This document shows positions 24,034-31,751 of a stretch of 37,008 bases of DNA, piece by piece. Source of the stretch: Acidimicrobiia bacterium. Its GTDB lineage: Bacteria > Actinomycetota > Acidimicrobiia > Spongiisociales > Spongiisociaceae. The stretch spans positions 1 to 37,008 of the forward strand of contig VXMM01000020.1 in assembly GCA_009841105.1 (NCBI GenBank), given 5' to 3'. The notes under the pieces were generated by a model, which saw nothing but the letters and a program-made list of their open reading frames with translations, searched no databases and had not been told where the DNA came from. The position numbers and the translations under genes were made by a program. The stretch's first letter is position 1. The number at the start of each line of letters is the position of its first letter.

Positions 24034-24105
24034 GTGGAACCGAATGCCGGCCCGGATCCGGATCCCCTTCATCCGATGGCGAGACGGTCTGCTCCAGACA
24101 TACCG

Positions 24106-26658
24106 CTAGGGCCCGGCGCCATCGGGTCCCGGCGTCGGCGCGCTCGGCAAGGCAGGGCAGAAGTCGAGGCCGACCAGCAACAGGTCCTCGCCTGCGAGGT
24201 CCAGCGATTGCCAACCGGCGGGTAGGCATCCGCTCAGCTGGTTGCCCGCCAGGTAAAGATGGGTGAGGTCGGTCAGATCACCCAATCCGGCAGGAACCTC
24301 ACCCGTCAGGCGGTTGCGGCTGAGGTCCAACTCCTCGAGTCCGGCCAGCTGACCTAACTCGGCAGGGATCCCACCCCTGAAGCCGTTGCCGCCCAGGTGC
24401 AGGCGTACCAGGTTGGTCAGTTCCCCCAGTTCCTCGGGTATCTCACCCCATAGGGCATTGTGCTCGAGGTTGAGCGTTGTGAGCTTGACGAGCCGGCCGA
24501 GCTCCTCGGGTATCCGTCTATCCAACCGGTTACTGCCGAGGTTCAGCTCGATCAGGTTGGTGAGGTTGCCCAGTTGGGTAGGAATGTGCTCGGTCAGTTC
24601 GTTGTGATAGAGGTCCAGATACTCAAGACCGGTGAGCCGGCCGAGCTCGGCAGGTATCTCACCCCACAACCAGTTGTTGGAGAGGTCCAGGCGTACGAGG
24701 TTGGTGAGCCGGCCGAGCTCGGCGGGGATTTCGCCGGCCAGGTAGTTGTTTCCGAGCGACAGGGTGGTCAGCTTCGAGAGCCTCCCCAGTTCGGCGGGTA
24801 TCCCACCGGACAACCGGTTGCCGTCGAGGCGGAGATGAACCAGGTTTTCCAACCGGCCGATTGCGGCCGGTATAGGCCCGGACAGCTCATTGCCGGCGAG
24901 ACTCAGGCGGCTCAGGTTGGGTAGGTTGCCACGGTCCGGGATCGGACCGGACAGTCGGTTGTTACCGAGATCGACCTCCTCCAGCCGGCTCAGGGAGGCC
25001 AATTCCAACGGTATCTTCCCCGAGAAGCGGTTGTCGTTCAGATGGAGCCGCTCCAGCTTGGTGAGGTTGGCCAGCGATGCCGGTATCTCACCCGAGAGTC
25101 GGTTGCCCCCGAGCGACAACCGTTCCAGACTCACCAACTCCGCCAGTTCGTCGGGCATGGTTCCCGACAGGTCGTTGCCCCTCAGATCCAGCTGCTCAAG
25201 GGCTTCCAGGTTCCCCAGTTCTCGGGGAATCCCACCGGCGAGGTTGTTGTTCCCCAGGTTGAGCACCCAGAGCTTGGCGAGGCTGCCGAGTTCATGCGGG
25301 ATCCCCCCGGAGAACTCGTTGGTCCCCAGGTTGAGTTGTGTCAGGTTGTCGAGATCACCCAGCCATGCGGGTATCTCACCGGATAGCCGGTTGTTGGAGA
25401 GCCACAGCCGCTCCAGCTTGGCGAGGTTGCGGAGCTCCGACGGTATCTCCCCCGAGAACAGGTTGTTCTGGAGGTAGACCCTCTCCAGCTCGGAGAGGTC
25501 ACCTAGCCAGGCAGGTATCCCACCGGAGAGCCGGTTGCCCTGAAGCCACAGCACTCTCAGGTCGGTGAGGTTCGCGAGTTCGGGGGGTATCTCCCCGGAG
25601 AGATCGTTCTGGTCGAGATCCAGCCGCCTCAAGTTCGTGAGCCGACCCAACTCGGGTGGTATCTCCCCGGACAGACCGTTTCTCCAGAGATTCAGTATCC
25701 GCAGTTTCCGCAGGTCACCGAGTTCTGATGGGATCTCCCCTCCCAACTGGTTGAGTCGCAGGTTCAGGATCCTCAGGTTGTCCAGCTTCCCGAGTTCGGA
25801 TGGAATCTCGCCGGACAGTTCGTTGGCGCTCAGGTACAGCACGGTGAGATCACTCAGCCCTCCGAGTTCAGCGGGTATGCCGCCCGAGAGTCGGTTGAAG
25901 CTGAGATCCAGCCATGTGAGGTTTCCGAGCCCTCCAAACGCCGGCGGGACAGGTCCCGATAGTCCGTTGCTGCGCAACAACAGATGGGTCAGGTCGTTCA
26001 GCATTCCTAACTCGACCGGAACCGAGCCGGAGAGTTCGTTGTTTCGCAGGTCCACGACCCTGAGCTTGCTGAGCGACCCCAGGAAGGCCGGCACCGGTCC
26101 AGAGAGCCTGTTGAAATGTAGGTTCAGGTCGGTTAACTCGCTCAGCTGCGCGAACTCTTCGGGAAGCGGGCCGGACAGCAGATTGTCCCCCAGTCTCAAA
26201 ACTCGTAACCCGGCGAGATTGCCGATTCCGGGCGGGAGGTCGCCGGCCAGGTAGTTGTCTTCGAGATCAAGGACCTGCAGCTTGCTCAGAAGACCCAACT
26301 CGGCCGGGAGCTCGCCTGTCAGGCGGTTCGATGGAAGAACCAGCCCGGTGACCCGACCTGTATCGTCGGTTTTCACACCCTCCCACTCACTGATCGGCGT
26401 GTCCTCCAGCCAGTTGCCGGCCCTCGCCCATCCTGGGCCGTGCGTGGCGTGGTACAGCGCCACCAGGGCGTGACGATCCATGGACGCTTCTGCCGACTCC
26501 ACGGTTGTTATCCCGGATTCCGCGTGGGCCCACGGCGAGGCGCCGGGCAACGAAACGACGAGCAACAGCGCCAGGGTCGCAGCCACCGGAGCGATCCGGG
26601 GGCCTACCCGCCCGGGGACCACGGTGGAAGGACGCGGCGGCATCTGGCGGGATAGCAT
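24106..26658 (-). CDS. secreted leucine-rich-repeat protein, 29 full repeats
   Basis: The 850-residue protein has an Arg-rich start, a hydrophobic signal core (VAATLALLLVVSLPGA) with a likely cut after AHA (about 46), the leader module DRHALVALYHATHGPGW (61-77), 29 complete leucine-rich repeats (111-805; 24 residues each, one of 23; consensus NxLSGxIPxELGxLxxLxxL), a partial 30th, and a short Pro-rich tail. The LSGxIP form is the plant-specific LRR class, which makes an extended binding surface. There is no membrane anchor, LPXTG or SLH segment, so it is probably released or wall-associated through another partner. The start ATG has AAGGAG 9 nt upstream. Binding partner unknown. Adhesion or host interaction is only a guess. 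Confidence 0.93.
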   Translation of the reverse strand: MLSRQMPPRPSTVVPGRVGPRIAPVAATLALLLVVSLPGASPWAHAESGITTVESAEASMDRHALVALYHATHGPGWARAGNWLEDTPISEWEGVKTDDTGRVTGLVLPSNRLTGELPAELGLLSKLQVLDLEDNYLAGDLPPGIGNLAGLRVLRLGDNLLSGPLPEEFAQLSELTDLNLHFNRLSGPVPAFLGSLSKLRVVDLRNNELSGSVPVELGMLNDLTHLLLRSNGLSGPVPPAFGGLGNLTWLDLSFNRLSGGIPAELGGLSDLTVLYLSANELSGEIPSELGKLDNLRILNLRLNQLGGEIPSELGDLRKLRILNLWRNGLSGEIPPELGRLTNLRRLDLDQNDLSGEIPPELANLTDLRVLWLQGNRLSGGIPAWLGDLSELERVYLQNNLFSGEIPSELRNLAKLERLWLSNNRLSGEIPAWLGDLDNLTQLNLGTNEFSGGIPHELGSLAKLWVLNLGNNNLAGGIPRELGNLEALEQLDLRGNDLSGTMPDELAELVSLERLSLGGNRLSGEIPASLANLTKLERLHLNDNRFSGKIPLELASLSRLEEVDLGNNRLSGPIPDRGNLPNLSRLSLAGNELSGPIPAAIGRLENLVHLRLDGNRLSGGIPAELGRLSKLTTLSLGNNYLAGEIPAELGRLTNLVRLDLSNNWLWGEIPAELGRLTGLEYLDLYHNELTEHIPTQLGNLTNLIELNLGSNRLDRRIPEELGRLVKLTTLNLEHNALWGEIPEELGELTNLVRLHLGGNGFRGGIPAELGQLAGLEELDLSRNRLTGEVPAGLGDLTDLTHLYLAGNQLSGCLPAGWQSLDLAGEDLLLVGLDFCPALPSAPTPGPDGAGP
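24244..26328 (-). repeat. 72-bp coding repeat array (LRR units 1-29)
   Basis: Twenty-nine consecutive units, 72 bp each except unit 20 (69 bp), code for the LRR solenoid. Units are related but not identical. The most alike are the central and late ones that share GEIPxELGxLTNL, suggesting growth by local duplication. The periodicity keeps the opposite strand open, which produces spurious frames. Confidence 0.9.
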
Positions 26659-27138
26659 CTCTGGGTGCTCCTTGGATCAGCGGACGGGGTCTCGTATCGG
26701 GATATCGAAGGTCCATTGCGAGGCCGCCTAGACAAACCGCTTTAACACGAAGTGTCGTGTGTGGATCGGCGCCCCTTGTCGTCTGTATCAATTCCCGCTC
26801 GGGGAGCTTAGGCACGGTGACCCGGGCGCATGGATCAATCGGGTGCACGCTGTTCGGCCGACATGGCGAGTCCGGATGTCAGGAAGCGCCCGCAGAGCCG
26901 GCGGGTGCGGGATTGACTCACGGCGAGTGCTCACAGGCCCTGCCGGCTCGAGAAGACGGCAAGCTGTCCTGGCAACCTTCATCGCTCGCCCCAGCGCTGA
27001 GGAGGGTGCTGAAAGAGACGGGGATGGGTTGGCCCGCCATGCCCCGACCTTGAGGTTTCGTTGCCGGATGCCGGACCAACGGGACATTTTTCAGTACTCT
27101 CCTAGGCTCCGGCGACTTAGCCATCCAAAGGAGGGGCG
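26659..27138. other. 480-bp non-coding region between divergent genes
   Basis: I see no convincing gene here. Open frames in this stretch have no ribosome binding site and no recognisable product. It should hold the promoters for the LRR gene (minus) and the racemase gene (plus). Visible signals are an inverted repeat at 26745-26760 and, near the right end, a T-rich stretch followed by TACTCT (27095-27100), a possible -10 for the racemase gene, then AAAGGAGG. Confidence 0.6.
26745..26760. promoter_or_regulatory. inverted repeat in the LRR gene upstream region
   Basis: ACACGA-AGTG-TCGTGT is a perfect inverted repeat (6-bp arms, 4-bp centre) about 90 bp upstream of the LRR start codon. Its size and symmetry suit a dimeric regulator. 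No regulator can be named. Confidence 0.35.
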
Positions 27139-27861
27139 CTGACTGCCCGGATCCTGATCATCCATCCGATGGGCACCGACATGTACAACCGGTGGACGCT
27201 CGAGGTGCTCGGCCCTGCCGCGGCTCCGGGAACCGAGATCGGGGTGCGGCACCTACCCGGCCTTCCCGAGACGCCTTTCGTACCGGAAGCCGATCTGTGG
27301 CGGGACGAGTTCTTCGAAGCCGTGGTTGCGGCCGAGAGGGACGGGTTCGACGTGGTCGCCACGGCGTGCACGTCCGATCCTCTGGTCCGGGAGGCCAAGC
27401 ATTTGGTCGGTATCCCGGTCACCGGGCCGTTCGAGGCTCTCTCCCATACCGCTCCGGCGATGGGGCCGCTGACCATCATCGCCAGCGGGTACAAGATCGA
27501 CACCTGGGCGCCCCGGGCCGTTGCTCACGGTTTCGCGCCCGGGGCGGTGAACGTCCGGATGGCGGACTTCGCCCACCCGGATCCTGAGACCGCCGAGAGG
27601 CTGTTCACCACCGACGTCGGAAAGCTGTTCGACATAGTCATGGCCGAGATGAAACGGGCGCTTGTCGAGGACGGCGTCGAGCAGGCCCGGCGGGCGGCGG
27701 TCGAGGATGGGGCGGCCTCGGTGTTCTTCGCCTGCTCCCTGTGGTCCGGGATGCTCGGTCGGGTAGCCGATCAGGTCCCGGCCGTGGCGGTACTGGATCC
27801 GCTGGTATTGCCTCTCAAGTACGCCGAGTACCTGGCCGGCACGTACAAGCTGTTCCGCTAA
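27139..27861 (+). CDS. Asp/Glu racemase-family protein with probable CTG start
   Basis: From CTG 27139 the product is 240 residues: (M)TARILIIHPMGTDMYNRW, the family's first strand. Both catalytic-type Cys are present: Cys77 (VVATACTSDPLV) and Cys199 (FFACSLWSG). The first ATG (27169) would delete the first beta strand and has no ribosome binding site, while AAAGGAGGGG (27127-27136) sits right before the CTG. An in-frame TAG at 27118-27120 excludes any earlier start. The family includes aspartate, glutamate and hydantoin racemases and maleate isomerase. The substrate is not assignable. It is monocistronic by context, with a hydantoin-type function plausible given HyuAB in the window. Confidence 0.8.
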   Translation: MTARILIIHPMGTDMYNRWTLEVLGPAAAPGTEIGVRHLPGLPETPFVPEADLWRDEFFEAVVAAERDGFDVVATACTSDPLVREAKHLVGIPVTGPFEALSHTAPAMGPLTIIASGYKIDTWAPRAVAHGFAPGAVNVRMADFAHPDPETAERLFTTDVGKLFDIVMAEMKRALVEDGVEQARRAAVEDGAASVFFACSLWSGMLGRVADQVPAVAVLDPLVLPLKYAEYLAGTYKLFR

Positions 27862-27923
27862 AACATTTCTACCCCGACAGCCAGAAACTCTCCGACAAGC
27901 CATCTCTATCCATCCGAATAGCC

Positions 27924-27960
27924 TATACTCTATATCGTAGTGACCGATGGAAAGGAGGTT
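27924..27960 (+). promoter_or_regulatory. TATACT promoter and strong ribosome binding site of a decayed gene
   Basis: TATACT (27924-27929) in a locally AT-rich patch is a near-consensus -10. It is followed by AAAGGAGG (27951-27958) 5 nt before a GTG. This is one of the best promoter/RBS combinations in the window, although the gene behind it is broken. No good -35 was seen. Confidence 0.5.
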
Positions 27961-27963
27961 CCG

Positions 27964-28447
27964 GTGACACGCAAGAGGATTCTGACGGCGACCTTGGTCG
28001 CTGCGTTGGTTGGCAGTGCGGTGGCGGTCGCGGCCAGCAGCCGGCGCGAACGGAGCGAGTGATCATGCGGGCCGGCTTAGTCGGCCCGTCGGTCGGTGGA
28101 GAACTCCCCAACTTCTTCGATGGTCACCCCCGAGGGGTCACCTACACGCTGCAGCCGGACGGTTCGTCGGTGATCCTGTGGGCATCGTCGGGGGACGGTC
28201 TCGAAGAGGGTGACACCGGACTGTGGGTTGGCCCGTTGACGGCTGACGAGCTGGCCGCAGCTTCCTGGCAGGTTCCGGTGGTGGGCCTACAGCGTCATCG
28301 CCGGATCCTGCCGTTTGCGCGGTGTGGGATGATCCGCCCGTATCCGATTTCGCATTCGACGTGATCGAGGGTACCGGCTATCACGGGCGCTCCGGCCTGT
28401 GGCAGCGGCACAAGCTGGTCGGCTCTGACCTGTTCACAAACCGCTAA
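27964..28447 (+). pseudogene. frameshifted remnant of a small secreted protein
   Basis: GTG 27964 begins a signal-peptide-like sequence MTRKRILTATLVAALVGSAV that stops after 32 residues (TGA 28060-28062). Coding character then continues in a second frame (28065 to about 28290; GELPNFFDGHPRGVTYTLQP, ILWASSGDG) and in a third frame to TAA 28445-28447 (VWDDPPVSDFAFDVIEG, RSGLWQRHKLVGSDLFTNR). Three frames in a row, under an intact promoter and ribosome binding site, indicate a gene broken by two frameshifts, or sequencing or assembly indels. The family is not recognised. If intact it would be an exported protein of about 155 residues. Confidence 0.55.
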
Positions 28448-29352
28448 CTACCGAACGGCGGGTGACGTTGCAGTAGGGCAAGGAACCGTTCGATCAGGTC
28501 GGCACGGACCGAGTCGGAGCGGTAGAGGGCGATCAGCACCCTCCGCGGTATCACCGGTTCGTCGATCTCGAGCACTGCAACCCCGGCCTCCTGAGCCATC
28601 GTCACAGCTCTCGGAACGAGGCTGATCCCCAGGCCCAGTTCGACACAGCGGACGGCCGTCGCCAGCCAGCCGGTCTCGATGGTGGGTTCGACGCTGATCC
28701 CGGCCCGGGCGAAGGCCTCGTCGATGACCATCCGGAGGGCGTAGGGCCTGGGGAACAGGATCAGAGGTTCGTTGCGGATCCGATCCAGCGATACGGCTTG
28801 GCGCCCGGCCAATTCGTGGTCGGTCGGAGAGAGTATCACCCAGTCCTCCTCGGCGAGGACCACGGACTCGATCCCGGTGCCGAGAGGGCTATGGAAGGAC
28901 CGATCGAGGACGCTCAGTATGCCTAGGTCGAGCTCCCCGAGCCCGATCTGGAGGAGGGCCTCGGCCGTCGGGATGTCCCGGAGCAGCACCGTCAGCCCCA
29001 CCTCCTCCTCCTGGAGGCGGTGCACCACCTCGGGTAGCCGTACGAAGAGGGGTCCCAGCGTGGCGCCGACCCGCAGGACGGGTCCTCCCTCCTCGCCCAT
29101 CGGGGCCTGCCGCTCGATGTCTGCGGCCATTCTGAGGAGTTGCTGGGCGGGTTCGAGCAGGCGGCGGCCGGAATCGGTCAGGTGTGCGCCGTGGCGGCCC
29201 CGTTCGAACAGGCGCGTGCCGAGCTCCTTCTCGAGGGCGGCTATCTGTTCGCTGATGGTGGACTGGGTAAGGCGCAGCGCGTCGGCGCCGGCCGTGAAGC
29301 TACCCCTGGCGGCGATCTCCACGAAGGCACGGAAGTGACGGAACTCTGCCAT
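28444..29352 (-). CDS. LysR-family transcriptional regulator
   Basis: The 302-residue protein has an N-terminal winged helix-turn-helix (FRHFRAFVEIAARGSFTAGA, LTQSTISEQIAALEKELGTR, LFERGRHGAHLTDSGRRLL) and a periplasmic-binding-type effector domain (about 90-295). The ATG at 29352 matches the family start. ATG 29361 is possible. It lies 96 nt downstream of a YeiH-type exporter gene in the same direction. LysR/YeiH pairs (as yeiE/yeiH in E. coli) are common, so the exporter is its likeliest target. It could also act on the divergent hpaB promoter, but nothing in sequence shows that. Confidence 0.92.
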   Translation of the reverse strand: MAEFRHFRAFVEIAARGSFTAGADALRLTQSTISEQIAALEKELGTRLFERGRHGAHLTDSGRRLLEPAQQLLRMAADIERQAPMGEEGGPVLRVGATLGPLFVRLPEVVHRLQEEEVGLTVLLRDIPTAEALLQIGLGELDLGILSVLDRSFHSPLGTGIESVVLAEEDWVILSPTDHELAGRQAVSLDRIRNEPLILFPRPYALRMVIDEAFARAGISVEPTIETGWLATAVRCVELGLGISLVPRAVTMAQEAGVAVLEIDEPVIPRRVLIALYRSDSVRADLIERFLALLQRHPPFGS

Positions 29353-29448
29353 ACCGTCCATGCTGGCCGAACCCCGGCGTGGATGCAATCGGCGCCCGGA
29401 GGCCTACCTTGGCGGTCGAGAGATCGGATTCCCCTCCCGTCACTCCGT

Positions 29449-30723
29449 TCAGAGGTCGGGAACGGCGAAGATCGCTCCCCCGAACAGGATGGTGGCCACC
29501 AGCAGCGTCCAGATGATGTTGGCGCCCTGTCCGAGCAGGAAGGCGGCGGCCGGGCGGCCCTGGTCCATCGACACCAGGTCGCGGAAGCGGGTCTCGAGAC
29601 CGATGCACAGGAAGGCGAGCGCGAACCACCAGGTGCGTATCTCTTTCATGAGCGCGCCGGTCGAGTCCACCAGACCGGCGCCGAGGACGAACGAGAACAG
29701 CAGCGACGCGGTGATGAACCCCAGTACGAACTTGGGGAACCGGTCCCAGATCACCCGGGCCGTCGGTCTCGTACCACTCTCCTCACTGCCCCGGAATGCC
29801 CACCAGAGCGAGATGGCGAAGGCTGCCACGCCCAGTAGGGCGTTCTGGGAGAACTTGACGATCACAGCGGCGTTCAGAGCTGAGTCTCCGAGTATCTCGC
29901 CGGCCGCGACAACCGCTCCCGATGTGTCGATGGTGCCGCCCAGCCAGGCGCCTCCCACGATGGCGGGGATACCGAGGAGTTCCACGACCCAAGGCATGAG
30001 AACCGTCATCGGCACTGCCACGATGAGCACCAGCGAGGTGACGTAGGAGAGCTTCTTCCGATCTCCGGCGATGGCGCCGCACGTGGCGATGGCAGCGGAT
30101 ACCCCACAGATCGACACTGCCGATGCCAGCATGGTCGAGAACTCGTCGTCCACCCGCAGGCGCCTGGATATGCGGTAACACAGGTACCACACCACCACGA
30201 CCACGAGCAGGGCCTGGGCCATACCGAGCAGGCCGGCCTGAAGTATCTCGCCGAAGACGATGTTGGTTCCGAGTATGACCAGCCCCGTCTTGATGTAGTA
30301 CTCGGTCCGGGTGGCCTCACGCATCCAGGTAGGAACGGTCCCGAGGTTGGAGATGAGCAGCCCGACCACCAGAGCCACGATCACGTAGCTGATCCCCCAT
30401 TGGCGCAGCGCGCCGTTGCCGGCGACGAGTCGGGCCGCCCAGGCAAGGGCGAACAGGGCCGGGAAGCCGATCAGATATGCCCGGGTGTTCGCTCCCATCA
30501 GGCGAATCCCCGCGGCCGAAACTGACATGAGTAGGAGTCCGGCCAGCAGGGCAGCAGCCACGTCGCCCCAAGAGAAGGCATCCGCTACCCGTCCCGCGGT
30601 CCACGAGAAGTCCGGGATGTCCGGTCTGATCCCCACTAGGACCAGCAGTATGAGGGCCCAGCCCTGCCAGACCGAGATCCAATCCTCCGTGGCGAACCTG
30701 GCGCCATCCTGGGAGTCGGTCAT
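29449..30723 (-). CDS. YeiH/UPF0324 family putative anion exporter
   Basis: The 424-residue polytopic protein has about 10-11 transmembrane helices and the family landmarks YYIKTGLVILGTNIVFGEIL, ASAVSICGVSAAIATCGAI, GGAWLGGTIDTSGAVVAAGE, VIVKFSQNALLG and a C-terminal ALAFLCIGLETRFRDL. This is the UPF0324/YeiH (PSE) family, proposed to export sulfate or related anions. The substrate is not proven for most members. The ATG has AGAAGGGG upstream. It is divergent from the first EamA gene and followed by the LysR gene. Confidence 0.88.
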   Translation of the reverse strand: MTDSQDGARFATEDWISVWQGWALILLVLVGIRPDIPDFSWTAGRVADAFSWGDVAAALLAGLLLMSVSAAGIRLMGANTRAYLIGFPALFALAWAARLVAGNGALRQWGISYVIVALVVGLLISNLGTVPTWMREATRTEYYIKTGLVILGTNIVFGEILQAGLLGMAQALLVVVVVWYLCYRISRRLRVDDEFSTMLASAVSICGVSAAIATCGAIAGDRKKLSYVTSLVLIVAVPMTVLMPWVVELLGIPAIVGGAWLGGTIDTSGAVVAAGEILGDSALNAAVIVKFSQNALLGVAAFAISLWWAFRGSEESGTRPTARVIWDRFPKFVLGFITASLLFSFVLGAGLVDSTGALMKEIRTWWFALAFLCIGLETRFRDLVSMDQGRPAAAFLLGQGANIIWTLLVATILFGGAIFAVPDL

Positions 30724-30781
30724 CGGGCCCCTTCTCTTTGACTGGGCGCAACGGTCGCGTAGCCGCGCTCGAAACGAAGGC

Positions 30782-30787
30782 TACCCT
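30782..30787 (+). promoter_or_regulatory. TACCCT -10-like box, first EamA gene
   Basis: TACCCT lies exactly 10 nt before the ATG at 30798, and there is no ribosome binding site, so the mRNA would have a leader of only 3-4 nt. The same box at the same spacing precedes the second EamA gene. Confidence 0.45.
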
Positions 30788-30797
30788 CGTCTCTTTG

Positions 30798-31721
30798 ATG
30801 CCCTCATCTCCCGGCCGATCGGGCCGGCCCCCCATCTTCTCCACGGCGCGAGGATCACAGCCCGGAGCGTTCGGACCGGTCGAGTGGGCACTGCTCGCCG
30901 GTGTTGCCCTCATCTGGGGATCGTCATACCTGCTCATCGAGATCGGGCTCGAGGCCCTCGCACCGGCAGTGGTCGCCTGGGTGAGGTTGACGCTGGGGTT
31001 GCTGGTAATTGCCTGCCTCCCCGCCGCGCGCCGCCCCGTGGATCGGGCGGATCGGCGGCGGATCACGGTTCTCGCGCTGGTCTGGACCAGCTTCCCGTTC
31101 CTGCTCAGTCCCATCTCGCAGCAACACATCGATTCGGCCCTAGCGGGAATGATCAACTCCCTCATACCGATCTTCGCCGCGTCCATCGCCATGGTGTTCC
31201 TGCGGACGGTGCCCGGCATCCGCCAAAAGTCAGGGCTCGTGCTTGGACTCGTAGGGGCGATCAGCCTCGGGCTTCCTGCCGCATCGGAATCGTCGGCGGC
31301 TGCCTGGGGAGTCTGGCTGGCCGTGGTGGCTGCGGTCTTCTACGGACTCGGACTGAACCTGGCTGTGCCCCTGCAGCAGCGGTACGGAGGTCCGGCGGTG
31401 ATGGCGCGTGTCCTGGGGATATCGTCGGTCGTCACCGCGCCCTTCGCCGTGGCCGGTTTGGGAGACTCCGCCTGGGAAGCGGGGCCCGTGCTGGCGGTCA
31501 CGGTGCTCGGGGTGGTTAACACCGGGGTGGCTTTCCTGCTCATGTTGGTGTTGGCGGGGCGGGTTGGTCCAACCCGAGCGGGAGTTGCGATCTACTTCAT
31601 CCCGATCGTCGCCATCCTGCTCGGCACCGTTTTCCGTTCTGAGATCGTGCTCCCGATCCAGTGGATCGGAACCGCGGTAGTGCTGATCGGCGCCTGGCTC
31701 ACCAGCCGCCGCGAATTCTGA
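30798..31721 (+). CDS. EamA/DMT-superfamily transporter, copy 1
   Basis: The 307-residue protein has ten predicted transmembrane helices in two EamA halves (about 32-160 and 175-305), with WALLAGVALIWGSSYLLIEI at helix 1. The drug/metabolite transporter family mostly exports metabolites or amino acids. The ATG at 30798 is chosen because it aligns with the start of the tandem paralogue. The upstream extension has no support. The paralogue starts 30 bp downstream, with a 25-residue identical stretch around helix 1. Confidence 0.92.
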   Translation: MPSSPGRSGRPPIFSTARGSQPGAFGPVEWALLAGVALIWGSSYLLIEIGLEALAPAVVAWVRLTLGLLVIACLPAARRPVDRADRRRITVLALVWTSFPFLLSPISQQHIDSALAGMINSLIPIFAASIAMVFLRTVPGIRQKSGLVLGLVGAISLGLPAASESSAAAWGVWLAVVAAVFYGLGLNLAVPLQQRYGGPAVMARVLGISSVVTAPFAVAGLGDSAWEAGPVLAVTVLGVVNTGVAFLLMLVLAGRVGPTRAGVAIYFIPIVAILLGTVFRSEIVLPIQWIGTAVVLIGAWLTSRREF

Positions 31722-31735
31722 CCGGGATCGCCCGG

Positions 31736-31741
31736 TACCCT
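31736..31741 (+). promoter_or_regulatory. TACCCT -10-like box, second EamA gene
   Basis: TACCCT, then 10 nt, then ATG 31752, with no ribosome binding site. Identical layout to the box before copy 1, so each copy appears to have its own near-leaderless promoter. Confidence 0.45.
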
Positions 31742-31751
31742 CGGTCCTCTC

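Noticed and set aside
24034..24105. Terminator between the SDR and LRR genes
   Set aside because: Only a 5-bp stem (GTCTG-CTC-CAGAC) and a GATCCGGATC palindrome are present, with no U-run on either strand. Too weak to call.
24386..26473. Several long plus-strand frames across the LRR gene
   Set aside because: The 72-bp repeat period keeps the opposite strand free of stops. The translations are Ser/Arg/Pro-rich repeats with no ribosome binding sites.
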